From: JACCXG01 sp963785755
Lineage (GTDB): Bacteria > Acidobacteriota > Vicinamibacteria > Vicinamibacterales > 2-12-FULL-66-21
Direction of reading: 5' to 3'
Assembly: GCA_963785755.1 (NCBI GenBank)
Contig: CAWAXG010000054.1
Coordinates: forward strand, 1-55,866
Length of the DNA stretch: 55,866 bases
Part shown: positions 37,259 through 47,068 of the stretch, piece after piece
Numbering within the stretch: position 1 is the stretch's first letter
How the letters are laid out: each line of letters begins with the position of its first letter
Notes under the pieces: model-generated
Database searches by the model: none
The model's input: the letters and a program-made list of their open reading frames with translations, nothing else
What the model was told of the DNA's origin: nothing
Program-made: the position numbers and the translations under genes

Positions 37259-40106
37259 TTACTGGCGAGGGTGGGCGCCCCTCGGCAGAAAATTCTCGAG
37301 CACCCAGGTTTCAGTCCGGTATGACTTGCCGACGACATAGGCCAACTGCTTGCCATCCGGACTCAGCCGAATCTTTCCGAGTTGGCCACCGACAGCAGCG
37401 CTCAAGTCGACCTCGAGTCTCGTCGGCGCCTCACCGTTCAGCAGGTATCAGCCACAGCTCCCCCCGCGAGTAGACGCGTCGCGCCGAGTCGCGAACTTGC
37501 GCACGATGACGGCATCACTGCCCGGCGTCCAGGGCATCGGCACCACATCCAGTTCGCCGTCTGACACCCGGAAGATCTCGCGAGATCTCGAGCCATCTAT
37601 CGGACGGATCACAACCGACTGGAGCAGCCCTGCCGGGCGGTCGTAGGAAGCGATCCATCGTCCATCAGGGGACACGCTGATGGGTCCAAGATTCCGCCAG
37701 GCATCGCGCTCCGGCGGCGGGCTGATCGTTCCCAAGCGTCCGAGCGCGACGTCCCATTCGTGGATTGCCCCGTCATTCGGCTGGAAGTAGAGCCGCTTTC
37801 CATCACGTGACCAGAACGGGCCCTGAAACGTTTGCGGTATTGGATACGCAATGGGCGACATGGCGCCGGTGTTCACGTCGATGCGAAAGAGGCCGAAGCC
37901 GGGTTTCAGATCGAGTGCCGTAAACGCAAGCGATCGACCGTCTGGCGCCCAGCTCAGACCCCGGGCCCACGCCAGCTTCAGTGGCGGCAGCTCCCGAAGT
38001 TCCCGAGTCGTGACGGAGTAGATCGCGATGGTGCCCGCGAGGTCAGCACCAGCGCGTTCGGACAAGTAGGCGAGCAGCGTGCCGTCGGGTGACCATGCAG
38101 CTTCGAGGTTCGTGCCGGCAACTGATTGAGGCGGACGCGCCGGCGCCCCGATGGGCCTGCCCGAGTTCAGATCGATCGAGACGAGCTCGATGTCGACCTC
38201 GTTCGCCGGCGTCCTGAAATACAACGAGCCAGTCTTCGTCATGCCGACGGATCGGACGTTGCCGATACCAGCCTTCAACCGCTCCGGAACGCCGGGCGAC
38301 GCACCGCTCGAGACTGGCACTGTCCAGAGATCCGTCGTGCCGCTTCTGTTGCTGGCGAACAAGAGTGCGCGGCCATCAGGCGACCATCCCATCAACACGT
38401 CGTTCGCCGCGCTGATGACGGCTGGTGTGGGATTGCTGCCGTCCAACGCCATCACGAAGATGTCTCGTTGCAACGCTGTGCCGCTCGCAGCGAGGTCGAA
38501 GGCGAAAGCGCGTCCGTCGGGTGAGAAATAGGCGGTCGAACCGCGCCAATCGACGGGTGTCAGGACGCGAAAGGATCCATCGCGCACCTCGACGAGGACG
38601 ATTTCGCGCGTGCTGTCTGGATGCGACTTCTCAACGAGGATCCGCTGTCCGTCGGGCGACCAGTCCGCCGGCCGCCACCGGACACTGGGATGCGAACCAG
38701 AGAACAACCGGTGCGATGCCACCGCGCTGTCGGAGCCCAGCGGCCCGACGCGAAGCTCGCAACGCTGGAAACTGGCGCACCACTCGTATGCAACCTGTGT
38801 CCCGTCCGGCGAAATGGCCGCGCCGAGTCCCAGCGAGCCATCCTCGCTTGCCGAAAGCCATCGCCGTTCTACGCCCGAAACGAGGTCCTGAACCAGGGCA
38901 CCGGCGAGAAGGTACCGGCCATTCCCCGACACACTCGAGGCGCCTCGGTTCAGGATTCTCCGCAGCGACAGGACGTCGGCAGATGTAGACACCGGGTCAG
39001 CCGGGGCTGCACTTCGACGCTGGGCCCAGAGGGCGACGGTCGCAGCGATGACCGTCAGCGCGATGGCAGCCGTCGCAAGCACAGGTCGCGCAGTCCACGC
39101 GGGTTCGGTGGCGTTCCGCAGCGCCCGGGCGACGGTGGCGACGTCCTGAAATCGATCGGCCGGGTCGGGTGCGAGGCATCGATCGACGATGCGCGCCAGG
39201 CGTGTGGGGACGTCGGGGCGAAAGTCCCGCACGAGCCGGCGTTGTCCCCCGGCATGGGCGTGGCGCAACTCATCCATCGTGCGTCCGGCTACCGGAAACG
39301 ATCCGGTGAGCAGATGGAACAGCACCACGCCGAGGCTGTAGATGTCGTTCTGCGGCGACGGCGGGTGCTTCGCGATCACCTCTGGCGCCAGATAGAGTGG
39401 CGTGCCGGCAAGATCGCTGGCCATCGCCGCCCGGGATTCCGACGCGTCGCTCCCGGCGCCGAAGTCGCCAAGCACGACTTTGCCATCGGCAGCGCGCATG
39501 ATGTTTGCCGTCTTGACGTCGTGGTGCACGACGCCGGCACGATGCACGGCCTCGAGGGCGGCGCACAGGTCGACACCTATGCCCGCGACCGCCTGCGGAT
39601 TGAACGGACCACCCTTTGCTCGAAGCTCGTCCTCGAGCGTCGGGCCGTCGACGAGGCTCATCCACACGCCGACCTGGCCGTCGATCCGCTCGGCGCCGTA
39701 CACCGTCACCACATTCGGGTGGCTGACGCGAGCCAGCAGGCGCGCCTCGGCGATGACGGCAGTGGCTTCTGCGGGCTGCCGGCTACGCAGAATCTTCAAT
39801 GCGACGATCCGATCCAGTCGAGCGTCGTGTGCCCGATAGACATCGCCGAATGTGCCACGGCCGATGTGTTCGAGGACGGTCAACGGGCCCCACTGAACCG
39901 GGAGGACATCCAGGGACTGGCTCGCGACACGCTCAGCCGCGTCAGCCGGTGGCGCCGTGTGCACGCGCGCGACCTGCTCGAGGACGCGGAGTTCGGCGAT
40001 GAGCGAGGGGTCGGTCGATGCGGCTGCGGCCTCCGAGCCCGTCCCAATCGACGATCGCGCGATCGGAAATCTTCCGCGCGACGTCAGCGCACCAGTCGTC
40101 GCTCAT
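37259..40106 (-). CDS. Ser/Thr protein kinase with PD40 propeller, frameshifted
   Basis: The likely ATG at 40106 lies within the end of the upstream sigma gene (MSDDWCADVARKISDRAIVDW). An extra G near 40045 shifts the frame; the rest follows as TDPSLIAELRVLEQVARVHTAPP. The kinase has IGRGTFGDVYRA, VALKILRS, HHDVKTANIM and LGDFGAG; the usual HRD is HHD. One membrane helix near VLATAAIALTVIAATVAL is followed by a PD40 propeller (repeated SPDGR). Near the end two more indels (about 37493 and 37445) divide the frame; in the restored frame it ends SYRTETWVLENFLP and stops at 37259. It overlaps the sigma gene by 23 bases, so the two should be linked in function. Confidence 0.85.
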
Positions 40107-40673
40107 CTCTCATCGACTCCGCGAGCCGCACGAGCGCGCGCGAGACCGCCATCCGCGCGGCGTTCGCGGTCGGCCGTCGGGTCGCCTCCGCCACCTCCGC
40201 GTAGCTGAGATCCAGCTCTAGCCGCGCCACGACGAGCTCGCGATCATCCTCGGACAGCCGTGCGAGCGCGGCATCGTAGCGTGCGATCGCTTCAGCGCCG
40301 ATCGCCGCCTCGAGCGGCGACTGATTCGAATCAGCCCACTCGGGATCGACTTCCGTGACGGCCGGCCGGCGGGCCGCCCGCTTCAGCTCGTTCCTGATGC
40401 GGTTGAGGATGGACTGGCGCAAATACGCCTGCAGCGCGCCGTGGCCGCGGTGCTCGAATCCGTCGACGTGTTTGAGCGTCTCGGAGAGCGTGTCCTGCAC
40501 GAGATCCTGCGTGTCGGCCAGATCGCGAGCCCACACCGGCAGGCGCCCCGCGCCCATCGCTGAAGGCTGGGCAGGTATCGCGAGAACAGCTCGTCGAGGG
40601 CGGAGCGATCGCCCTCCCGCGCCCTGGTGAGCAGGGTCAGCGTCGACGGCCAGACTGGCTCGGCTGCAGCCAC
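40084..40673 (-). CDS. ECF-type sigma factor, one-base deletion
   Basis: The GTG at 40673 starts MAAAEPVWPSTLTLLTRARE. A G run near 40545 appears one base short (four G where five restore the frame). The corrected protein reads FSRYLPSLQRWARGRLPVWARDLADTQDLVQDTL for region 2, and ELDLSYAEVAEATRRPTANAARMAVSRAL for region 4. About 196 residues. It overlaps the kinase gene by 23 bases. Sigma factors of this type next to a Ser/Thr kinase are known in Acidobacteriota and Planctomycetota, where phosphorylation is thought to switch the sigma factor. It is divergent from the esterase gene. Confidence 0.85.
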
Positions 40674-40742
40674 GTGCGCCGATTGTACGTCCGCATGTGC
40701 GGTTTCCGTCCGGCGGTTGTTTCATCGTAGGAGGGAAACCAC

Positions 40743-42431
40743 ATGAAGCTCGTCCCCGGTCTGGCGGTGATGTTGCCGATCTGTCTGCTCGCATCCGCGC
40801 CTGGCCTCACCGCTCAGGCGCCGGCAGCGCTCTCCTTCGGAGTTCCGATTGAGCGGGCCGTCCGGTCCGGTGAGGTTCACGAGTACAGATTCATGGCCGG
40901 TGCCGGGGATTTGATTTCCGGCACACTCACCCTGCCCGGATTGGCTGCGATTGTTGAATTCGTCGGTAACAGCGGCGAGGTGATCCGGACGACCTATGGC
41001 TTCGAAGGCGACCGCGCTCCGCTGCGTCTGGGATTCGTCGCACCGGCCGCTGGCATCCATCGTGTGCGGATCAAAGCATTCGATCGCTTTGACAATGGTG
41101 GCCAAGTCGCCCCGGGGGAACCCGTGCCGGTCACCGGAACTGCGACCGGCCTTTACACACTCCGGCTGGAAACGGCGTCGGTTTCGGCTCGCATGCAGGG
41201 CCCGGAGCCGCCCGTTCGAGAGGACTATTCAAGTCGGCGTTTGAAGCGACTGTCCGAGGACGTTAAAGCAGGGCGCGCCGATGCGGTGCAGGCGTTCTGG
41301 AACGAGGTCGCCCGCAAAGGGCCCCTGGTGGAGGAGATTACCGGCAATGATCGCGACGCTGACGTGACGTTTCTCTGGCGCGCAACCTACGACACGCGAA
41401 ACGTCCGGTTGGCGGGCGCCCTCTATGGAAACTACATGTCGCACTTGTCCGGGACGGATGTCTGGTACAAGACCGTGCGGCTGCGTCGCGGGACGCGTTT
41501 GACATACCTCATCTCACCGAACGATCGACCGGCCACCCAGTGGGCGACAGCACAGCTCGATCCATTGAACCCGCGCAAGTTTCCCGACGATCCGACCTAT
41601 CGATTTCTTAGCCAATCGGTGCTCGACATGCCGAGTGCTCCCGACGAGCAGTGGGCGTTGCGGATGCCGGTTCGACGCGGTCGCATCGAAGAGCGGACGG
41701 TCACATCGGCGCTGCTCAAGAACCCGCAGGTCTCGGGCGAGCAGCAGATCTGGCTCTACACCCCGCCCGGCTACCAGCCAACGGCGGGCCCGTATCCGCT
41801 GGTGGTGTTGTTGGACGGAGCCGCGTATGTCAGCAATCGTTTCGGCAACGCGCCGACGACGCTCGATAATCTCATCAACGACGGGCGGATCCGCCCCGCC
41901 ATCGTCCTTTTCGATCCGCGCAATCGCGGCGGAGGAGCTGCGGGCCGCACGAGCTACGGCGAAGCGCTCGTCCGGGAGATTGTGCCGATGCTACGCGCGT
42001 CCTATCCCATCAGCACGAACCCGGCAGACACGGTGATCGGCGGTTACAGCGGCGGAGCGCTCGCTGCTGCCGAGATCGCGCTGTCACACTCGGACGTGTT
42101 CGGTAACGTGCTGTCGCAGTCCGGCGCCTTCCGCGGACGTGACCCGGGCGACGAGGAACCGAACGCCACGGTGCGGAAGTACCTTGCCGTGCCACGCCGG
42201 CCGATCCGCTTCTATCTCGAAACCGGACTCTACGACAACGTGCCTGGTGCCGACCTCCCTCTGTACGAAATGCTGCTCGATGAAACGAACCTCATGGGCA
42301 ACCGCCATCTCCGCGACGTCCTTCGCGCGAAGGGCTACGACGTCACCTATCGCGAGGTCGGCGGCGGCCATGACTATGTCCACTGGCGTGCGATGCTGGC
42401 CGACGGGCTGATGACGCTGCTGGGGCGATGA
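40743..42431 (+). CDS. Secreted enterochelin esterase-like alpha/beta hydrolase
   Basis: A protein of 562 residues with a signal peptide (LVPGLAVMLPICLLASAPGLTA). Residues about 30-300 hold a beta-sandwich N-terminal part, including an early-set-like region. The C-terminal 240 residues are an esterase D-like hydrolase: QQIWLYTPPGYQP, nucleophile elbow VIGGYSGGAL with the Ser, and catalytic His in GGGHDYVHW. The Asp is probably in LETGLYDN. It should act on an ester outside the cytoplasm, possibly a siderophore or sugar ester. The frame is intact. It is divergent from the sigma factor. Confidence 0.88.
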   Translation: MKLVPGLAVMLPICLLASAPGLTAQAPAALSFGVPIERAVRSGEVHEYRFMAGAGDLISGTLTLPGLAAIVEFVGNSGEVIRTTYGFEGDRAPLRLGFVAPAAGIHRVRIKAFDRFDNGGQVAPGEPVPVTGTATGLYTLRLETASVSARMQGPEPPVREDYSSRRLKRLSEDVKAGRADAVQAFWNEVARKGPLVEEITGNDRDADVTFLWRATYDTRNVRLAGALYGNYMSHLSGTDVWYKTVRLRRGTRLTYLISPNDRPATQWATAQLDPLNPRKFPDDPTYRFLSQSVLDMPSAPDEQWALRMPVRRGRIEERTVTSALLKNPQVSGEQQIWLYTPPGYQPTAGPYPLVVLLDGAAYVSNRFGNAPTTLDNLINDGRIRPAIVLFDPRNRGGGAAGRTSYGEALVREIVPMLRASYPISTNPADTVIGGYSGGALAAAEIALSHSDVFGNVLSQSGAFRGRDPGDEEPNATVRKYLAVPRRPIRFYLETGLYDNVPGADLPLYEMLLDETNLMGNRHLRDVLRAKGYDVTYREVGGGHDYVHWRAMLADGLMTLLGR

Positions 42432-42485
42432 GGTAGCGCTGGAGGCTTAACGCTGAAGAGCATTGGCCCTGTAGCTGTCTACCTG

Positions 42486-42761
42486 TCAGTGGCTATTAGA
42501 GTCCGGATCGAAGTGCCGCTTCGCGAAGGCGCGGCCGGAGCCGGATTTCAGGTATTTCTCGAAGCGCGCGGCGGCTGATTCGCTGGGAAACTCGATCGTG
42601 ACGAGGACTCGCCAAGGACGATGTTGGATGGTGTACCCGCACGGACCTGCATTGTGCCATTCGAGGCGCGCGACCAGGTCGTTCGTGAGACCGACGTAGC
42701 GTCGGTTGGGATCACGATCGCTGACGATGACGTAAACGATCCGCTTTTCGATACCGTGCAT
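42486..42761 (-). CDS. GIY-YIG nuclease family protein
   Basis: The ATG at 42761 gives MHGIEKRIVYVIVSDRDPNRRYVGLTN, in which the VYV and YVGLT blocks are the GIY-YIG motif. About 91 residues; the catalytic Arg and Glu follow at DLVARLEWHN and SESAAARFEKYLKSG. These single-domain URI-type proteins are often near tRNA genes or as solitary genes; function is mostly unknown. The longer frame from 42791 adds ten residues without support. Confidence 0.85.
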   Translation of the reverse strand: MHGIEKRIVYVIVSDRDPNRRYVGLTNDLVARLEWHNAGPCGYTIQHRPWRVLVTIEFPSESAAARFEKYLKSGSGRAFAKRHFDPDSNSH

Positions 42762-42939
42762 GGATGACGTCGGACGCACGGATTGCACCATCCAAACGGA
42801 CGCAAGAAATCAGGGCACGCGTGGGAGATGTCGCAGCTTTTGCGATGTCGTCACCGGATCGCCGCTCGCAGAAACTGCACTCAGGGAGATGATTGGAGGA
42901 CTCCGAAGTCCGCTTCGCCCCTTCGGGGCTACGGCGCGA

Positions 42940-43040
42940 CAGCCTTCGCCTGTGGGAGGCTCGCTGGAGCTGGCAGCTGATGGAACTGACGCCGCCACAG
43001 CCTGCCAGCCGTAGCTCGCGCGAAGCGCGAGCGAAGGCTG
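42940..43040. repeat. Structured GC-rich element with nested stems
   Basis: An outer stem of 10 bp is possible between CAGCCTTCGC (42940-42949) and GCGAAGGCTG (43031-43040). Inside are two arms: GCTGGCAG (42969-42976) with CTGCCAGC (43002-43009), and GCTCGCG (43014-43020) with CGCGAGC (43026-43032). The last arm shares two bases with the outer stem. A further hairpin GCCCC/GGGGC lies just upstream at about 42917-42930. Nothing in it is protein-like. Confidence 0.45.
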
Positions 43041-43297
43041 GCTGGGAGACAGGGATTCGAACTCGCCTCGCCACTGACGCGCTCACACACCAGGCTCCGA
43101 TCAGACAGGGGCCAAGCGCGTCTCCGATGCGCGCTTCAGTCGCGGCGACGGCGGTCTCGAGGCGTTCGATTTGGTCGAAATCGGCCCGCGGCGGTTTCAA
43201 ACGGCCCCGTTCGAATTACGTTTCATTTTCATGGCGCGTCGTGTACGATTTTGGCGCGCCTGTCCGAATCCTTGGCCGGGGCACAACCTCCGAGCTG

Positions 43298-44116
43298 ATG
43301 CCACGAGCCCGACAATCGGCACCGACCGCGGCCGCCCTGCGCCGAGCGGCACCGCCAACACCGGACAAGTACTTTTCCAAGGTCGTCGGCAAGGCCCTCG
43401 CGGCGCTCGACGAGCTACGCGCGTCACCCGAGGCGTTGTCACTCAATGAGTTGACGCAGCGCATCGGGCTGGCGAAGACCTCGCTGTTCCGCATCCTTCA
43501 TACTCTGGAAAAGGCCGGTTACCTCGAGCGCGACGCGGCAGGACTCTACCGCGCGCCGGAGTCGCTGCGCCCGATGGCCTCGGGCCGCCTCCAGCAGCAG
43601 TTCGTCAACGCCGCCATGCCTCGACTGAAGGCATTGAACCGCGAGTTCCGCGAAACCGTCAGCCTGGCGATGCTCTTCGACAACCACATCGAAGTGGTCG
43701 CGACGATGGAGAGCCCGCATCTCATCCGGATGGGCAACACGGTCGGCCGTATCCTTCCCCCGCACGCCAGCTCCCTCGGAAAAGCCATCACCGCTTTCCA
43801 GCCCGAGGAACGGCGCGAGTCGCTCATCCACAGCTACGGGCTGCATCGCTTCACCGAGCACACGATCACCGACGAGCTCGAGTTGAAGCGGGAGCTCGAG
43901 CGCATCAGGCAGACCGGACGCAGCTTCGACGCCGAAGAGAGCGCGCTCGAGGGCTCCTGCTTCGGCGCGCCGATTCGGGGCGCGGATCACGCCGTCATCG
44001 GCGCCATCAGTCTTTCCATGCCGAAGATGCGGCTGCGGTCCGATGCCGAGCGCGATCGCGTGATGGCCGCCATCGCACGCGCCGCCGCCGAGATCAGCGA
44101 AGAGCTCCGCCGGTAG
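43298..44116 (+). CDS. IclR-family transcriptional regulator
   Basis: The ATG at 43298 gives MPRARQSAPTAAALRRAAPP, then the winged helix (KALAALDELRASPEALSLNELTQRIGLAKTSLFRILHTLEKAGYLERD). The effector domain follows: VATMESPHLIRMGNTVGRILPPHASSLGKA, GLHRFTEHTITDELEL, GSCFGAPIRGADHAVIGAISLSMP. 272 residues. The frame continues upstream to 42893, but only across the GC-rich repeats. It precedes the glycoside-hydrolase-like and aldolase genes and is the likely regulator of that cluster; the effector would be a sugar acid or breakdown product. Confidence 0.88.
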   Translation: MPRARQSAPTAAALRRAAPPTPDKYFSKVVGKALAALDELRASPEALSLNELTQRIGLAKTSLFRILHTLEKAGYLERDAAGLYRAPESLRPMASGRLQQQFVNAAMPRLKALNREFRETVSLAMLFDNHIEVVATMESPHLIRMGNTVGRILPPHASSLGKAITAFQPEERRESLIHSYGLHRFTEHTITDELELKRELERIRQTGRSFDAEESALEGSCFGAPIRGADHAVIGAISLSMPKMRLRSDAERDRVMAAIARAAAEISEELRR

Positions 44117-44174
44117 CGCAACGCTTCCGCCCCCTTCCCGAGCGAACCGCTGGCGTTGACGATGCCCCACGTTT

Positions 44175-44421
44175 ATTGACGAATCGCGGATCTTCGCGGA
44201 TACCGCGGATCGCTGACAACGGCGAGCGCTCTGATCCGCGGCTGGCGCGCGGTCGGGCCCGCGCTACGCGCGGCCCGAAGTGAGGATCCGAGAGAAATCA
44301 CAAGCCGACCGCCGACAAACACCGGCTTGTGATTTCTCTCGGATCCTCACTTCGGGATGCCGGCCTGCAAGGCCGGCGTGCCCGACCGCTCCAGATCCGC
44401 GTTGATCCGCAACTCGTCAAT
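44175..44421. repeat. Structured repeat with terminal inverted repeats and four-way-junction core
   Basis: The ends form an imperfect inverted repeat: ATTGACGAATCGCGGATC (44175-44192) and GATCCGCAACTCGTCAAT (44404-44421), 16 of 18 positions pairing. The core has an outer stem, GCGGTCGGGC (44249-44258) with GCCCGACCGC (44380-44389), enclosing three hairpins: CCGCGC/GCGCGG with a TAC loop (44259-44273), a perfect 34-bp stem (44274-44307 with 44323-44356), and GCCGGCC/GGCCGGC with a TGCAA loop (44359-44377). It lies in the leader of the glycoside-hydrolase-like gene. The scaffold matches that of the element at 50379-50780. Confidence 0.8.
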
Positions 44422-44617
44422 TCCAACTCACGCTCGCCTTCGCGGCTTGCGCTGTGGTCTGACCTGTAGTAAAAATGGAACGCGTTTCAAATATAGCGTC
44501 GGCTGATCGCCGCTCGTAGCGCGGCCTCAGGTTGGTCGAAGCGCTGGCAAACGGTCGCGGCAGATTGAAAGCTGCGCTACGAGGAATTTCGCGGCGTTGG
44601 TTCGCCCCGGAGGGTGC

Positions 44618-47068
44618 ATGCGCGTGTCCTGTCGTCGTCTTCTCGTCGGGCTCTCGACCGTCGTCATTGCCACCATGGCCACCATGGCCGCCCCGGCTGC
44701 GCCCGTGGCGCAGGTGACTCCGGCTCCGGCGTTGATCGACCTCCGTTCGGCAGTCGTCGTGACCTCCGCCCGCCCGACGGCGCGAGAGAAGAAGGCCGTG
44801 CAGGTGCTGGTCGAAGAGGTGCAGAAGCGCACCCTGATTACGCTCCCCGTGGCCACGAGCGCGACCGCCGGACGGCCGTCGATCAACATTGGCCGCATCG
44901 GAAGCCTGCCTGGCGGCGCCAGGTCCTCGTCGTCGGGTCTTTCCAACCCCGGCGCCGAAGGGTTTCAGCTCGTCGCGACCGGCAGCGGCGCGGCAGCAGA
45001 GGTGACCGTGGCGGGCGCCGACGAACGCGGCGTCCTCTTCGGCGTCGGACGCCTGCTCCGCGAGCTGCGCATGGATCGCGGCACCCTCGCCGTCGCGCCG
45101 TCGCTGCGGCTCTCGACCACGCCGCAGACGCCGCTGCGCGGCCATCAACTCGGCTACCGGCCCAAGACCAACTCCTACGACGGTTGGACCGTCGCGATGT
45201 GGGACCAGTACATCCGCGACCTGGCGGTCTTCGGGAACAACGCCATCGAGCTCATTCCGCCGCGGTCGGACGACGACGCTGACAGCCCGCACTTTTCCCT
45301 GCCGCCGATCGAGATGATGGTCGAGATGTCGCGCATCGCCGACGAGTACGGCCTCGACGTCTGGATCTGGTATCCGGCGCTGGACAAGGACTACGGCGAC
45401 CCGGCGACGTGGACTTCGCGGTCAAGGAATGGGCCGAGTGTCTTCAAGCGGCTTCCGCGGATCGACGCGATCCTCGTGCCCGGCGGCGATCCCGGCCACA
45501 CCGAGCCGCGGCACATGTTCACGCTGCTCGAGCGCCAGACCGCGAGCCTCCGCCAGTTCCACCCGAAGGCGACGATGTGGCTGTCGCCGCAGGGCTTCAC
45601 GCTGGACTGGATGAACCAGTTCTACGACCTGATGGCGAAGCAGCCGGCCTGGCTCACCGGGCTCGTCTTCGGCCCTCAGGTGCGGGACCCGCTGCCGACG
45701 CTGCGCGCGAAGATCGACAAGCGCTACAAGATCCGCCGATACCCCGACATCACCCACAGCCTGCGCGCGCAGTACCCCATGCCGGACTGGGACATCGCGC
45801 ACGCGCAGACGTCGAACCGCGAGCCGATCAACCCGCGGCCGCTCGACCAGACCGCGATCTACCGCGCGCTCGACGAGCACGCCATCGGCTTCATCACCTA
45901 CTCCGAGGGCTGCAACGACGACGTCAACAAGATCGTCTGGAGCAATCTGGGTTGGGACCGGAACGCGGATCCGCTGGAGACGCTGCGCCAGTACAGCCGC
46001 TACTTCATCGGCGATCGCTACACCGACAGCTTCGCGCAGGGGCTGCTGTCGCTCGAGCGCAACTGGCGCGGGCCGCTCGCCAGCAACGCGGGCGTGGATA
46101 CGGCGTTGCAGCAGTTCCAGGCCATGGAGCGTGACGCCGCTCCTCGCGACCTGCTCAACTGGCGCTTCCAGCAGGCGCTCTACCGCGCGTACTACGACGC
46201 GTACGTCCGTCAGCGCCTGCTCCACGAGCGCGCGCTGGAGGCGGACGCGATGACGGCACTCTCGCGCGGGCGTGGAACGGGCGCGCTCGCGGCGCTTGAC
46301 GCCGCCGATGCCGCGCTGGCGCGCGCGACGACGGTCCAGGCGGCAGCGCCGCTTCGCAAACGCGTCGACGAGCTTGCCGAGGCCCTCTTCCAGAGCATCC
46401 GCATGCAGCTTGCGGTGAAGCCGTACGGCGCGATTGCCGTCGGCCGCGGCGCGACGCTCGACACGGTGGACATGCCGCTCAACGATCGCGTCTGGCTGAC
46501 CGAGCGCTTCAAGGAGATCCGCGGCCTCGCCAAGGAGGACGAGCGGCTTGCGGCGATCGACACGATCCTGCGCTGGACTGACCCCGGGCCCGGCGGCTTC
46601 TACGACGACCTCGGCGATCCCTCCCGTCAGCCGCACCTGATTCGGGGTCCGGGCCTGCCGACCGATCCTGGATCGTTCAAGTCCACCGCGACCGGATTCG
46701 GCTACCGGCCCGGCTGGCGCCTCTCGTGGATGACGCACGCCGAGTCCTTCTATGACGGGCGCGTCGAGATGCGCTACGACGGACTCGATCGAACGGCGCG
46801 CTACCGCGTCCGCGTCGTCTACGCGGGCGACGTCTTCAGCTTCACGCGGACGCTGCGCCTCGACGCCGACGGCTCGAACGAGGTGCACGGCTGGATCAGC
46901 AAGGAGGGCCATCCGAAGCCGGTGGAGTACGACGTGCCGGCGTCGGCGACGGCGGATGGCGCGCTGACGCTCACCTGGCAGCAGGAGCCAGGCGCGGGCG
47001 GCGCGGGACGCGGGAACCAGATCGCCGAGGTGTGGCTGCTGCGCGTGCCGGCGCGAGAGACCCGGTGA
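44618..47068 (+). CDS. Secreted glycoside-hydrolase-like protein
   Basis: The ATG at 44618 lies five bases after a GGAGGG box and opens a signal peptide (MRVSCRRLLVGLSTVVIATM onward). Residues about 30-180 resemble the alpha/beta domain found before GH20/GH67 barrels (VTVAGADERGVLFGVGRLLREL). A barrel-like region follows with RGHQLGYRPKTNSYDGW, DEYGLDVWIWYPALD, IDAILVPGGDPGHTEP, PKATMWLSPQGF, GFITYSEGCNDDVNK and SLERNWRGP. Near residues 265-275 the frame carries a compensating pair of indels (about 45411 and 45437): reading the middle frame gives VDFAVKEWAE, matching its paralogue better. It overlaps the aldolase gene by four bases. Paralogue at 52951-55335. Specificity is unknown; uronate or acetamido sugars are guesses. 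Confidence 0.75.
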   Translation: MRVSCRRLLVGLSTVVIATMATMAAPAAPVAQVTPAPALIDLRSAVVVTSARPTAREKKAVQVLVEEVQKRTLITLPVATSATAGRPSINIGRIGSLPGGARSSSSGLSNPGAEGFQLVATGSGAAAEVTVAGADERGVLFGVGRLLRELRMDRGTLAVAPSLRLSTTPQTPLRGHQLGYRPKTNSYDGWTVAMWDQYIRDLAVFGNNAIELIPPRSDDDADSPHFSLPPIEMMVEMSRIADEYGLDVWIWYPALDKDYGDPATWTSRSRNGPSVFKRLPRIDAILVPGGDPGHTEPRHMFTLLERQTASLRQFHPKATMWLSPQGFTLDWMNQFYDLMAKQPAWLTGLVFGPQVRDPLPTLRAKIDKRYKIRRYPDITHSLRAQYPMPDWDIAHAQTSNREPINPRPLDQTAIYRALDEHAIGFITYSEGCNDDVNKIVWSNLGWDRNADPLETLRQYSRYFIGDRYTDSFAQGLLSLERNWRGPLASNAGVDTALQQFQAMERDAAPRDLLNWRFQQALYRAYYDAYVRQRLLHERALEADAMTALSRGRGTGALAALDAADAALARATTVQAAAPLRKRVDELAEALFQSIRMQLAVKPYGAIAVGRGATLDTVDMPLNDRVWLTERFKEIRGLAKEDERLAAIDTILRWTDPGPGGFYDDLGDPSRQPHLIRGPGLPTDPGSFKSTATGFGYRPGWRLSWMTHAESFYDGRVEMRYDGLDRTARYRVRVVYAGDVFSFTRTLRLDADGSNEVHGWISKEGHPKPVEYDVPASATADGALTLTWQQEPGAGGAGRGNQIAEVWLLRVPARETR

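Noticed and set aside
43050..43075. tRNA T-arm-like sequence on the minus strand.
   Set aside because: The acceptor, D and anticodon arms around it cannot be completed with good pairing, so I do not call a tRNA.
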